48,575 nt of DNA from Bacillota bacterium. GTDB taxonomy: Bacteria; Bacillota; Clostridia; Oscillospirales; Oscillospiraceae. Position 1 is the first letter of the stretch, and every line of letters starts with the position of its first letter. Under the pieces are notes generated by a model that did no database searches, was not told where the DNA came from, and saw only the letters and a list, made by a program, of their open reading frames with translations. This document shows positions 24,231 through 32,257 of the stretch, one piece after another. A program made the translations under genes and the position numbers. The stretch is taken from NCBI GenBank assembly GCA_022784505.1, contig JALFUQ010000002.1:1-48575 (forward strand), in the 5' to 3' direction.

Positions 24231-25094
24231 TTACGTGTTTTTTACCTTCTCCAAAAACGCTTCGGCGGGCTTTGTCAGGACTGCATGGCGCTTCCGGATG
24301 AGGGCGTGGCTGCTTTCAAGCGGCGGCTCAAGCCGCCTGAAGCACAGGCCGGAGCCGAGCCGGCCGGGCAAATGGTCGTCGGTTATCAGCACATAGCCAA
24401 GACCGCTGCGCACGAGCGCCGCCGGATCGCCGTTCAGGACATTATAAGTCGCCGCAACGTTCATGTGGTCAAGATCGGTCTGCGCCCAATGCTCTATCGT
24501 GCGCTGGAGGCCGACACGCTTGTGCAGGATAAGCGGCACATTACACAGATCCTCGCGCTTTATGGCAGGCTTCATCGCAAGCTCGCAATTATCGGGCATG
24601 ATAAGCCCCCACCGGGCGCGCTCGCCGAGCGAAACATAGTCGTACTTCACGCCATCTACAGGCTCCAAAAGCACCGCAAAATCAAGGCTTCCGTGGTCTA
24701 GCCGCTCGATTATCTCGCAGGCATCGCCGCTGTAAAAATCAAAGCTCACGTCGGGGTGCTCGGCGCGAAGCTCGGCCGCGGCTTGAAGCACCCTTTTTCC
24801 GGGCAGGCCGCCGATGGAGATCTTGCCGCCGAGCGCGGTGTCGGCGCTGAGCTCCTGCTCGGTCTTTTCAAGGAGCGCGACTATCTCCTCGGCACGCTTG
24901 CGAAGCAGCACGCCGTCATCGGTGAGCGTGAGCTTGCGCTTGCCGCGAACGAGAAGCTGCTTTCCGAGCTCCTGCTCGAGCTCCATGAGCTGCTTTGACA
25001 GCGAGGGCTGGGTTATGTGCAGGCTTTCGGCGGCGCGAGTGATGTTCTCCTCCCGAGCCACGGTCAAAAAATATCTTAAAACACGAATATCCAT
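24231..25094 (-). CDS. LysR-family transcriptional regulator
   Basis: A 287-residue LysR regulator. The N-terminal helix-turn-helix is at about 15-60 (FLTVAREENITRAAESLHITQPSLSKQL) and the periplasmic-binding-like effector domain at 90-287. It is divergent from the MATE exporter gene, with 142 bases between the two starts, the classic arrangement for a LysR protein and its target. The shared region contains TATAGCA (25118-25124) and TGCTATA (25173-25179), the second overlapping the -35 of the exporter promoter. The effector is unknown. Confidence 0.88.
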   Translation of the reverse strand: MDIRVLRYFLTVAREENITRAAESLHITQPSLSKQLMELEQELGKQLLVRGKRKLTLTDDGVLLRKRAEEIVALLEKTEQELSADTALGGKISIGGLPGKRVLQAAAELRAEHPDVSFDFYSGDACEIIERLDHGSLDFAVLLEPVDGVKYDYVSLGERARWGLIMPDNCELAMKPAIKREDLCNVPLILHKRVGLQRTIEHWAQTDLDHMNVAATYNVLNGDPAALVRSGLGYVLITDDHLPGRLGSGLCFRRLEPPLESSHALIRKRHAVLTKPAEAFLEKVKNT

Positions 25095-25171
25095 GTATTT
25101 ATCACCTCATTCGACAGTATAGCAGGTTTTATCATGCCTGTAAACTATGATAAGCTATTCTTTATAAGTAT

Positions 25172-25200
25172 TTGCTATAAGCGAATTTAATCAATATAAT
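25172..25200 (+). promoter_or_regulatory. Promoter of the MATE gene
   Basis: TTGCTA (25172-25177), a 17-base spacer and TATAAT (25195-25200); start near 25207. It lies in the divergent region shared with the LysR gene. Confidence 0.75.
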
Positions 25201-25236
25201 GTTGGCGAAATTTTTGAAACAGAGTTGATAATATAT

Positions 25237-26616
25237 ATGAAGGAAGCAACACGCAGACAGCGGCTGGATATGTTAAACGGCCCTATCTGGAACAAGCTGC
25301 CGCAGTTTGCCCTGCCCGTTGCGGCAACGGCGATACTCGGGCAGCTTTTTAACGCCGCGGACATCGCCGTCGTCGGCAACTTCACGGGTGCCGAGAAGAC
25401 CATCGCCGTGGCGGCCGTCGGCGCAAACAGCTCGGTCATCGGGCTTATCATAAACCTTTTCATCGGCATCGGCATCGGCTGCAATGTCGTCATCGCGCAC
25501 GCTATCGGCCGCGGCGACCGCGACGCCGTGCACAAGGCGGTGCACACCTCGGTCGTCGTCGCCGTCATCGGCGGCATAATCGTCGGGCTGCTCGGCCAGC
25601 TGATCGCCGCGCCCCTGCTGGGGATGCTGAATGTGCCGGACGAGGTGTTCCCGCTCGCGCTTTTGTACCTGCGCATTTACCTCACCGGCCTGCCGGTCAT
25701 TTTGCTGTATAACTTCGAGGCGGCCATCTTCCGCAGCGTGGGCGAGACGAAAACGCCCCTCGTTGCGCTGACGATATCCGGCCTTCTGAACGTTGCGCTG
25801 AACCTGTTTTTCGTCGCGGTGCTCAACATGTCGGTCAGCGGCGTTGCGATAGCGACGGTCATCTCGAATGCGGTAAGCTCCGTTATCCTGTTCGTGAAGC
25901 TGCGGCGCACCGAGCTTGACATCCACCTCGACCCCAAAAAGCTTCGCATCGACCTGCCCATCCTGCGCCGCATCCTCGGCATCGGCCTGCCCGCAGGCGT
26001 GCAGAGCTCGCTGTTTGCGGTGTCGAACATCGTCATCCAGTCGGCGATAAACAGTCTCGGCACGGTGGTCATGGCAGCATCGAGCGCAGCGTTCAACATC
26101 GAGATACTCACCTTCGATATCATCGACGCATTTTCGCAGGCGTGCACGACCTTTGTCGGGCAAAACTACGGCGCGGGCAAGATCGACCGCTGCAAGAAAA
26201 CGCTCAAGCTGTGCATGCTCGAGGGGCTTATCGCGCTCGTGACGGCGATCGCCATACTGCTGTTTTTCGGCAAGCCCCTGCTCTCGATATTCAACAACGA
26301 CCCCGAGGTCGTCGAGACCGGCTATATCCGCATGATGTATGTCATGTTCTCGCATGTTTTTAACCTTTTGTACAACGTCATGTCCGGCTACCTGCGAGGG
26401 TTCTCGATCTCGCTCACGCCCGCGATATTGACGATGCTCGGCGTGTGCGGCGTGCGCATCGCGTGGATACGCTATGTGTTCCCGCTCAGCGCGACATTTA
26501 AAACGATAATGATCGCCTACCCCGTGAGTCTGGGCATAACGGCGCTCATGATCTTCGCCGCCCTCCTCTACTACCGCCCGTCCAAACGCTTCGCCGGCAC
26601 GCGAGATGAGGTTTGA
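25237..26616 (+). CDS. MATE-family efflux protein
   Basis: About 459 residues with twelve hydrophobic segments in two homologous halves; a multidrug and toxin extrusion (MatE) transporter. The N-terminal half opens with IWNKLPQFALPVAATAILGQLFNAADIAVVGNF, and the second half repeats the pattern at LPAGVQSSLFAVSNIVIQSAI. The start is the ATG at 25237, placed correctly after the promoter; a TTG at 25225 is also in frame and the ribosome binding site is weak. It is probably controlled by the divergent LysR gene. Substrate cannot be told from sequence. Confidence 0.9.
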   Translation: MKEATRRQRLDMLNGPIWNKLPQFALPVAATAILGQLFNAADIAVVGNFTGAEKTIAVAAVGANSSVIGLIINLFIGIGIGCNVVIAHAIGRGDRDAVHKAVHTSVVVAVIGGIIVGLLGQLIAAPLLGMLNVPDEVFPLALLYLRIYLTGLPVILLYNFEAAIFRSVGETKTPLVALTISGLLNVALNLFFVAVLNMSVSGVAIATVISNAVSSVILFVKLRRTELDIHLDPKKLRIDLPILRRILGIGLPAGVQSSLFAVSNIVIQSAINSLGTVVMAASSAAFNIEILTFDIIDAFSQACTTFVGQNYGAGKIDRCKKTLKLCMLEGLIALVTAIAILLFFGKPLLSIFNNDPEVVETGYIRMMYVMFSHVFNLLYNVMSGYLRGFSISLTPAILTMLGVCGVRIAWIRYVFPLSATFKTIMIAYPVSLGITALMIFAALLYYRPSKRFAGTRDEV

Positions 26617-26636
26617 ACGCTTCAAAACACGCCACA

Positions 26637-26665
26637 TTTTTTGTGAAGCGCAGCTTCACAAAAAA
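26637..26665. repeat. Perfect 13-bp hairpin palindrome
   Basis: TTTTTTGTGAAGC (26637-26649), loop GCA, GCTTCACAAAAAA (26653-26665). The T and A runs are inside the stem on the wrong side for a canonical terminator in either direction. The GTGAAG/CTTCAC core recalls the linkers of the modular hairpin repeats. Confidence 0.6.
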
Positions 26666-26680
26666 CCTCGCTATGCTCGT

Positions 26681-26950
26681 CTAGTCGGTGGTCTTGAGCG
26701 CCGTGAGCTCGAAGGCCATGACGCCGGTGAACACCGCACCGATGATAGCGCCGCCCATCAGATCGTGGCGGCTTATGTGCCTCAGGCGCTTAAAAAAGAT
26801 AACGCCCAAGACCAAAAACGCAAGCAGGAACCTTGCTGCGAGAAGATTAAACATTCCAAGGGTCTCAAGACCCGTTTTGCTGAATATGTATGCGCTCGAG
26901 CGGGTCAGAATGACGACCGCCATCAGTATCTGTGCCTGTTTTGCACTCAT
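26681..26950 (-). pseudogene. Truncated EamA/DMT-family transporter
   Basis: The first 89 residues of a drug/metabolite transporter. The start ATG at 26950 has AAGGAAG upstream, and TRSSAYIFSKTGLETLGMFNLLAARFLLAF is the typical first EamA repeat. It ends abruptly at FELTALKTTD-TAG, where a full protein of about 300 residues would continue through eight more helices. The sequence downstream is the hairpin at 26637-26665 and contains no further EamA coding. It is a 3'-truncated remnant whose start signals are intact. Confidence 0.8.
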
Positions 26951-27053
26951 ATGGCTCACTTCCTTGTTGACATGCTGCCGCCAAATCATCCCCTTGCGCA
27001 GGCAAAAAGCTTTGCGGCCTACGCAATGGATTTTATTTCCGAGCTGTGACCCC

Positions 27054-27082
27054 TTGACTTCGGCGCATATCGGTGGTACAAT
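27054..27082 (+). promoter_or_regulatory. Promoter of the lexA operon
   Basis: TTGACT (27054-27059), a 17-base spacer, TACAAT (27077-27082). Transcription would start near 27089. Confidence 0.8.
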
Positions 27083-27090
27083 TCTATCGT

Positions 27091-27102
27091 GGACATTTGT
27101 CC
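27091..27102 (+). promoter_or_regulatory. Probable LexA operator (GGACA-TT-TGTCC)
   Basis: A perfect 5+5 palindrome with a two-base centre, beginning two bases after the predicted transcription start of lexA. Position and symmetry fit an autoregulatory SOS box. The sequence differs from both the E. coli (CTGT-N8-ACAG) and the Bacillus (GAAC-N4-GTTC) boxes. Confidence 0.6.
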
Positions 27103-27124
27103 GAGATAGAAAGGAGCTGCCGAT

Positions 27125-27718
27125 ATGCGCCGTTTGAATGAGGAAAACTTCACGCTGCTTGAAAATTTCATAAACGACTATGCCGAGGCAAACGGCGTGT
27201 CGCCCACGGTGCGGGAGATCGCCGCCGGAGTGGGGCTTTCAAAGTCGACGGTGTCAAAGTACCTAAACCTCATGAAGCAGCGGGACATGCTGCAAATGGG
27301 CGGCTGCCGAAGCGCCGCGACACGGCAGATGCAAAATGACGGCTGCTTTCGCGCGCCTGTCCTCGGTGCTGTCTCCTGCGGCATCCCTAAGCTTGCCGAG
27401 GAGAACATTGAGGAGTATGTTAAGCTCCCGCTTTCCCTTTTCGGCCACGGCGAATTTTTTCTGCTGCGGGCAAAGGGCGACTCGATGATAAACGCCGGTA
27501 TCGACGACGGCGACCTTGTCGTCGTGCGGCAGCAGCCGACGGCGATGTATGATCAGATAGTTGTCGCGCTCGTTGACGACGAGGCGACGCTAAAGCGCTT
27601 CCGCCCGCAGGCAGATTGCGTACATCTGCACCCGGAAAACCCGAGCTATGACGATATCATCGTGCGTGACTGCATCATACAGGGCGTTGCGGTGAAGGTG
27701 CTCAAGGACTTGGATTGA
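27125..27718 (+). CDS. lexA: LexA-type SOS repressor
   Basis: A 197-residue LexA. The N-terminal winged helix covers 1-65, with the recognition helix in AAGVGLSKSTVSKYL. The S24 self-cleavage domain covers about 78-197. The cleavage site is C85-G86 (GAVSCGIP) instead of the usual Ala-Gly, the catalytic serine is S120 (AKGDSMINAG) and the general base K157 (DDEATLKRF). The ATG at 27125 has AAAGGAG at good spacing. It heads an operon with a UmuC-like polymerase and a YolD-like gene, and probably represses itself through the palindrome at 27091-27102. Confidence 0.92.
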   Translation: MRRLNEENFTLLENFINDYAEANGVSPTVREIAAGVGLSKSTVSKYLNLMKQRDMLQMGGCRSAATRQMQNDGCFRAPVLGAVSCGIPKLAEENIEEYVKLPLSLFGHGEFFLLRAKGDSMINAGIDDGDLVVVRQQPTAMYDQIVVALVDDEATLKRFRPQADCVHLHPENPSYDDIIVRDCIIQGVAVKVLKDLD

Positions 27719-27726
27719 GGTGCATT

Positions 27727-29010
27727 ATGCCTAAGCAAAGGACATATTTCTGCATCGACATGAAGTGCTTTTATGCCTCGGTCGAATGTGCAGAGCGCGG
27801 GCTCAACCCCTTTGAGACAAATTTAGTTGTGGCCGACCTCAGCCGCGGCAGCGGCACGATCTGCCTTGCCATATCGCCGAAGCTCAAGGCGCAGGGCGTG
27901 CGCAATCGATGCAGGCTCTACGAGATACCGAAAACGATAGAATACGAGGCCGCGCCGCCGAGGATGCAGCTTTATATCGAGTATGCTGCCGACATTTATT
28001 CAATTTACCTTGACTATTTTTCACCGGACGATATCCATGTCTACTCCATCGACGAGGTGTTCATAGACGCGACAAGCTATCTCAAGACCTACGGCATGGA
28101 CGCGAAAACGCTTGCCAAAAAGCTCATGGACGAGATCGCGCGCAGGCTGCACATCCCATCGACCGCCGGCATCGGCACGAACCTTTTTCTTGCCAAGATC
28201 GCCCTTGATATCACCGCAAAGCACTCAAAGGAACACCTAGGCTATCTCGATGAGGAGACCTTTAAGCAGACGCTGTGGGATCACCGGCCGATAACGGATT
28301 TCTGGCAGATATCCGGCGGCACGGCGCGGCGATTGGAGCGCTTCGGCGTGACGACGATGCGCAGCCTCGCCGAGTGCCCGCAGGAGCTCATATACAAGAC
28401 CTTCGGCGTGAACGCCGAGCTTCTCATCGACCACGCATGGGGTCGGGAAAGCTGCCTTATAGAGGATATCAAAAATTATCGGTCGAAAAGCCGCTCGCTG
28501 TCAAGCTCTCAGATACTGCCCTGCGATTACGGCTTTGCCGAGGCACGGACGGTGCTCAGCGAGATGGTGCTGCACGGCTGCCAGAACATGATGCGCCAAA
28601 AGGTCATCTGCCGCAGCGTGTGGATAGGCGTGGGCTACAGCCGCGACACGCTGCCGAGCGCACACGGGCAGGTGCGCATGATGAACGCAACGGCATTAAA
28701 CTCGCTCATATTGCCCCATGCGCTGGAGATATTTGACCGCATTGCAGACCGCGATACGCCCATCCGCAAGCTGTCGATAAGCTTCGGCGGCGTGTGCGAC
28801 GAGCAGTGCGAGGGCTACGACTTTTTCACCGATCTTGACGCTGTCGAGAGCGAGAAGGCGCGGGAGAAGGCGGTGCTCGGCATCATGGACAAATACGGCA
28901 AAAATGCCGTGCTGCGGGGCACAAATTTCATGCCCGGGGCAACACAGCGCGAGCGCAACGGAATGATAGGAGGTCACAGAGCAGGCTATGACGAGACAGG
29001 AAAGGGCTAA
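27727..29010 (+). CDS. Y-family DNA polymerase (UmuC/ImpB-like)
   Basis: About 427 residues; an error-prone lesion-bypass polymerase. The first metal ligand Asp11 is in FCIDMKCFYASVE, and the catalytic pair D109-E110 is in VYSIDEVFIDAT. Palm, fingers and thumb are followed by a little-finger region at about 240-350 and a tail lacking an obvious clamp motif. I start it at the ATG 27727 with GAGGTG six bases upstream; a TTG at 27715 overlaps the lexA stop but is less likely. Its place behind lexA and before a YolD-like gene marks it as SOS-induced mutagenesis machinery. Confidence 0.88.
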   Translation: MPKQRTYFCIDMKCFYASVECAERGLNPFETNLVVADLSRGSGTICLAISPKLKAQGVRNRCRLYEIPKTIEYEAAPPRMQLYIEYAADIYSIYLDYFSPDDIHVYSIDEVFIDATSYLKTYGMDAKTLAKKLMDEIARRLHIPSTAGIGTNLFLAKIALDITAKHSKEHLGYLDEETFKQTLWDHRPITDFWQISGGTARRLERFGVTTMRSLAECPQELIYKTFGVNAELLIDHAWGRESCLIEDIKNYRSKSRSLSSSQILPCDYGFAEARTVLSEMVLHGCQNMMRQKVICRSVWIGVGYSRDTLPSAHGQVRMMNATALNSLILPHALEIFDRIADRDTPIRKLSISFGGVCDEQCEGYDFFTDLDAVESEKAREKAVLGIMDKYGKNAVLRGTNFMPGATQRERNGMIGGHRAGYDETGKG

Positions 29011-29308
29011 GCAGTTCATGGCCTTTGACGCGATGAAGGGCTTGAGCGAAGCGCTGCGCGACCGCGAGGAGCGTCACTCTCGGGTGGATAGGCACGACAT
29101 TTCAGACGAGGCGATAGAGGCAAACTGCCGCGTGATATCCGTGCTCACGCGCGGCATGCGGGTGCGCATGGAGTATTACCGTGCCTTTCACGATATCGTC
29201 GTCGAGGGGCGCATAACCGAGGTCAGCATCCCGTTTAAATTTCTCAGGCTCGACGGCGAAAAGGTGCTGTTCGAGGATATTTATGATATCAAAATAATCG
29301 ATATATAA
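28988..29308 (+). CDS. YolD-like protein of the SOS operon
   Basis: A 106-residue protein with YolD-type features: RAKQFMAFDAMKGLSEALRD at the N terminus and a beta-rich half containing VRMEYYRAFHDIVVEGRITEV. YolD-like proteins are regularly encoded beside UmuC-like polymerases and are proposed functional counterparts of UmuD; that role is family-based inference. It overlaps the polymerase gene by 23 bases. The AGGAGG is about 14 bases from the ATG, longer than usual; no other in-frame start is available. Confidence 0.82.
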   Translation: MTRQERAKQFMAFDAMKGLSEALRDREERHSRVDRHDISDEAIEANCRVISVLTRGMRVRMEYYRAFHDIVVEGRITEVSIPFKFLRLDGEKVLFEDIYDIKIIDI

Positions 29309-29341
29309 AAAGAACGCATTGCATCAGCAATGCGTTCTTTT
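29308..29341 (+). terminator. Terminator of the lexA operon
   Basis: AAAAGAACGCATTGC (29308-29322), loop ATCA, GCAATGCGTTCTTTT (29327-29341). It begins at the stop codon of the YolD-like gene and its T run reaches the end of the convergent secreted-protein gene. Confidence 0.9.
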
Positions 29342-29344
29342 GGT

Positions 29345-29809
29345 TTACGTTTTTACGGTGTTTGTTACGGCCCTCTCCAGGCACTCGCCGTTGCCGTCAT
29401 ACGCGAAGGCTTCCATGACCACATAGTACGATGCGCCGGTCGTGCCGGTATAGCTCTTGGTAAAGCTCTTGGATGTGACATTATAGCCCATTATGTCCTC
29501 CCACCCGCTCAGGGTGTAGAAGAAATAGGTGTAGAACCTGCCATCCTTATAGATGTTTACCGTCCTTGCGCCGAGCTTCTTCATCTTATACCTTGCCGAG
29601 ACGGAGAAATATATGCTCAATTTGCCTTTGCCCTTATGAGTGAGCTTTACGGTCGGGGTATAGTAGTAGCTGTTTGAAAGCGGAGCAACTGCGTCATTCT
29701 CCGTCTCGGTGGGGACGGCGTTCAGGTCTGCGCTGTCGGCATATGAAGCGCCGCTCAGGGTCATGACCGCTGCAAGAAAAACGGCCAAAAATCTTTTGAA
29801 CTTATTCAT
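29345..29809 (-). CDS. Secreted protein of the ECF sigma cassette
   Basis: A 154-residue protein with a clear signal peptide (KFKRFLAVFLAAVMTLSGASYA, cleavage likely after about residue 24). The mature part is rich in Ser, Thr and Tyr and of probable beta structure (SYYYTPTVKLTHKGKGKLS, YTGTTGASYYVVMEAFAYD). I recognise no family. Its ATG overlaps the anti-sigma stop in ATGA, so it is translated with that gene and is probably part of the stress response the sigma factor controls. Confidence 0.75.
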   Translation of the reverse strand: MNKFKRFLAVFLAAVMTLSGASYADSADLNAVPTETENDAVAPLSNSYYYTPTVKLTHKGKGKLSIYFSVSARYKMKKLGARTVNIYKDGRFYTYFFYTLSGWEDIMGYNVTSKSFTKSYTGTTGASYYVVMEAFAYDGNGECLERAVTNTVKT

Positions 29810-30702
29810 TTTACTCCTCCGTATATAGAATCTATAATTTTTATCATCTCATCATGCGATACCTGACCGCCGATGGAGCACTGCACATCACCGTTGACCC
29901 ACACGGCCTCGTAATAACTTGCGTTCGGCATGATGTAGTGCGTTATGCCGTTTCTGACATACTCCTCGGGCGCGCCGCTGTTTTTAGGTATGCCGAATTT
30001 CATGGTCTTGTCGTAAACGATCTTGCAGCCGACCGTCATATACCTTCCGCTTTCGCCGTCGGACAGCCAGCACATGCCTTGGGCAAACAACTCGGTGTCG
30101 TCGGTTATCTTCGTTTCGTACGCTGCAAAGCCCTCGGGCAGGTAACTCGGGAGCAGGTCCTCCGGCTGAGCCACATACCCCGTCAGGAGCTCACGCAGCT
30201 TTTCAAGCTGAGGCTGCACTTGCCCTGAGCCCTGCTCCATGGGTTCAATGTCCATGGCAGTCCAATCAAACCAGAACTCGCCGTCTGTCCATCTGGCACC
30301 CCTGTCACCCGCATCCTGTCTGCCGGCCAGAGCCGACATGGAAAGCAGCATGACCACGGCAACGATCGCCGCTGCCGAGCGCACGAGAACATTATGCACA
30401 CGCATGGGCCCGCTGCGCTTTCTGCCCTGTGCCCCGCTTGGCATCGGGACAACACTGTCGCCGGTATCAAAAAGCTGCCCATACCTTTGCCGGAAGTTTT
30501 TAAGAGATGCCTCAGCATCGGGATACACCGCGCCGCCTTCCTTTTCCCTGCGGCAGAGCGTCTGAACGGCAAGGGCGCGCAGCTCACTGTCAAGCATGCC
30601 GCCCGGCCACTCAAAATCCTCGCGCAAAAGTGCCTGCAGCGCCTTAGCATCCATACTCTCGACCGCGTGTGCGTTTATTTCGTTTTTTCTGAAGCTTGGC
30701 AT
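29806..30702 (-). CDS. Anti-sigma-factor-like membrane protein, DUF4367-like
   Basis: About 298 residues. The N-terminal cytoplasmic region covers about 1-100 and holds no obvious zinc anti-sigma motif. One transmembrane segment lies at about 107-125 (VRSAAAIVAVVMLLSMSALA). The extracytoplasmic domain of about 170 residues, with DLLPSYLPEGFAAYETKITDD, resembles DUF4367 sensor domains. I start it at the ATG 30702, eight bases after AAAGGAG, rather than at 30708. It follows the sigma gene and overlaps the secreted-protein gene, the usual layout for a sigma/anti-sigma pair. Confidence 0.75.
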   Translation of the reverse strand: MPSFRKNEINAHAVESMDAKALQALLREDFEWPGGMLDSELRALAVQTLCRREKEGGAVYPDAEASLKNFRQRYGQLFDTGDSVVPMPSGAQGRKRSGPMRVHNVLVRSAAAIVAVVMLLSMSALAGRQDAGDRGARWTDGEFWFDWTAMDIEPMEQGSGQVQPQLEKLRELLTGYVAQPEDLLPSYLPEGFAAYETKITDDTELFAQGMCWLSDGESGRYMTVGCKIVYDKTMKFGIPKNSGAPEEYVRNGITHYIMPNASYYEAVWVNGDVQCSIGGQVSHDEMIKIIDSIYGGVK

Positions 30703-30726
30703 CGGCATTCTCCTTTCATCAGCTAA

Positions 30727-30794
30727 AGTTAACGGGGGTACCCTTCGACAAGGATACCCCCGTCAACTAATATATGTACCAGAAGATATATTAG
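30727..30794. other. Two hairpins between sigma and anti-sigma genes
   Basis: A 17-base stem with two wobble-type mismatches (30727-30743/30752-30768, core ACGGGGGTA) and a 9-base stem CTAATATAT/ATATATTAG (30767-30775/30786-30794). They share two bases, so they compete slightly. No strong T run follows on the minus strand. They may reduce anti-sigma or protect sigma mRNA. Confidence 0.55.
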
Positions 30795-30806
30795 GGGACA
30801 CTGTTT

Positions 30807-31268
30807 TTAATTTTTTTCCGATAAAATTTTTTGGACTCTCTTTTTGGTGCGCTGGATGCGCTTTTTGCAGGCTTCCTCGGATATATCCATAGTCTCGGCG
30901 ATATCCTTGATTGAGACATTCAGCAGGACATGCCACTTGAGCATGCGGTACTCCTCATCCGTCATCAGATCCGAAAACTCAACATCGGCATACTCGTCCG
31001 GCCTGCCGGGCTGGGCGAGGCATACCTCGTCATCATCCAAAGACAGCGTAGCACCTATCCTGCGCCGCAACTGCGTCCGCTTTATGTTGCGCACGGCGTG
31101 CTTCATCGTGTTGACCATCCAGCCCACAGGGTTATCCGAGCGGATCAGCGCCTCCGGCTTCATGCAGGCAATGCGAAAGCTCTCCTGCACCGCCTCCTCA
31201 GCCGTGGCCGCATTGCCCAGCAAGGTCACCGCGTAGGCAAACAGCATGTCATACGACCGTATGTACAA
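30807..31268 (-). CDS. ECF-type RNA polymerase sigma factor
   Basis: Region 2 includes YDMLFAYAVTLLGNAATAEEAVQESF and VGWMVNTMKHAVRNIKR; region 4 is the C-terminal helix-turn-helix in WHVLLNVSIKDIAETMDISEEACKKRIQRTKKRV. The TTG at 31268 is the first conventional start but has no ribosome binding site. The frame continues upstream with plausible sigma sequence (ELDRKHSEYIENLYIRSY) to a CTG at 31301, nine bases after a strong GGGAGG, and an in-frame TGA precedes that. The true start may therefore be a CTG at 31301. A promoter lies at 31361-31388. Confidence 0.82.
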   Translation of the reverse strand: MYIRSYDMLFAYAVTLLGNAATAEEAVQESFRIACMKPEALIRSDNPVGWMVNTMKHAVRNIKRTQLRRRIGATLSLDDDEVCLAQPGRPDEYADVEFSDLMTDEEYRMLKWHVLLNVSIKDIAETMDISEEACKKRIQRTKKRVQKILSEKN

Positions 31269-31360
31269 ATTTTCAATATATTCACTATGCTTCCGATCCA
31301 GCTCGTCTCACCTCCCTACATAACGCGTTTCCCCCAGGGTTCAGTCTACTGATAGTAATT

Positions 31361-31388
31361 ATTTTATATTTTTTATGCAAATTGTCAA
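31361..31388 (-). promoter_or_regulatory. Promoter of the ECF sigma gene
   Basis: Minus strand: TTGACA (31388-31383), a 16-base spacer, TAAAAT (31366-31361). The start would be near 31353, about 50 bases before the probable CTG start. Confidence 0.65.
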
Positions 31389-31426
31389 GTGCGTTTACAC
31401 CAGACTTGTCGTATTTTATCAAATTT

Positions 31427-32257
31427 TTATTTGTACTCGGTCAACCGTTGCTTTGCCATGCGCACGGCATAGATGTTTTTGCCGCTGTCGGCAACGGTAC
31501 GGTACTCCCGCTCGGCCTCGTCCGAGCTTCCGAGCGCACGGTAGACCTCGGCAAGCCGGTAGTGCGACAACAGCGCGCACAGCTCGTTGGGACGGTTCTG
31601 ACAATGCCACTCAAAAAAGCCGACGCACTCGTCAGGCTTCCCGATACCCATGAGGTAGCTGTTGTATACAAAGTCCTTGATCTCGTCATACGCTGTGCGA
31701 GCCTGTCCCTCCGGTGCCGGCGGCAGCGCCTGCGCCATCTCCCTGAATTTTTTAAACGCCTTCTGCGCTCCGGCGGCATTCTGCGCATCGCCGTACAATA
31801 TCGTCAGGCGTGCCAGCACCTCAAGATCCTCCGTGGCGTCGGGGTTTTTGCGCCTCGTGTTGTTGAGAAACCGGAGGTACAGCGCCTCTTCCTCCTTGAA
31901 CCTGCCCTGCGCATGGTATGCCTGCGCAATAAACAGCAGCACCAGGCCGCGCCAGTTTTCGCTCTTGCGGCTGTAAATTTCCTTTGAAAACAGCTCAAGG
32001 AAGCGATCGGGGTCGCAGTCGACATACAAAATATCGTTCATCCTTTGAAGCTTGCGCTCTGCCCAGCCGCCGCACAGTATGGTGCCGGCAATGAGCGCCA
32101 CAAACACCAGCGGCAGCGTCAGCAGCTGATACTCAGCGCCGATATACATGCCGCAAAGCAGCGGCACGGCAAACGAAAGTCCCGCCAGCAGCCCTAGCGT
32201 GAACGATGTCTTATAAAACACGAACACGAGCGCGCTTCTCAGTCTATAGCGTTCCAT
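31427..32257 (-). CDS. Membrane protein with TPR-like cytoplasmic domain
   Basis: A 276-residue protein with two transmembrane segments at about 18-38 and 44-64, then a helical region at about 75-275. The helices show TPR-like pairs: LLFIAQAYHAQGRFKEEEALYLRFL, LTILYGDAQNAAGAQKAFKKF and HYRLAEVYRALGSSDEAEREYRTV. It probably scaffolds protein contacts at the membrane; no specific family is recognised. Its start overlaps the upstream gene by 14 bases. It may function with the sigma cassette downstream, but that cassette has its own promoter. Confidence 0.7.
   Translation of the reverse strand: MERYRLRSALVFVFYKTSFTLGLLAGLSFAVPLLCGMYIGAEYQLLTLPLVFVALIAGTILCGGWAERKLQRMNDILYVDCDPDRFLELFSKEIYSRKSENWRGLVLLFIAQAYHAQGRFKEEEALYLRFLNNTRRKNPDATEDLEVLARLTILYGDAQNAAGAQKAFKKFREMAQALPPAPEGQARTAYDEIKDFVYNSYLMGIGKPDECVGFFEWHCQNRPNELCALLSHYRLAEVYRALGSSDEAEREYRTVADSGKNIYAVRMAKQRLTEYK

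Noticed and set aside
25273..26637. 454-codon minus-strand open frame opposite the MATE gene
   Set aside because: The composition (runs of Arg, Asp, His) is that of an antisense shadow; the MATE frame has consistent membrane helices and a promoter.
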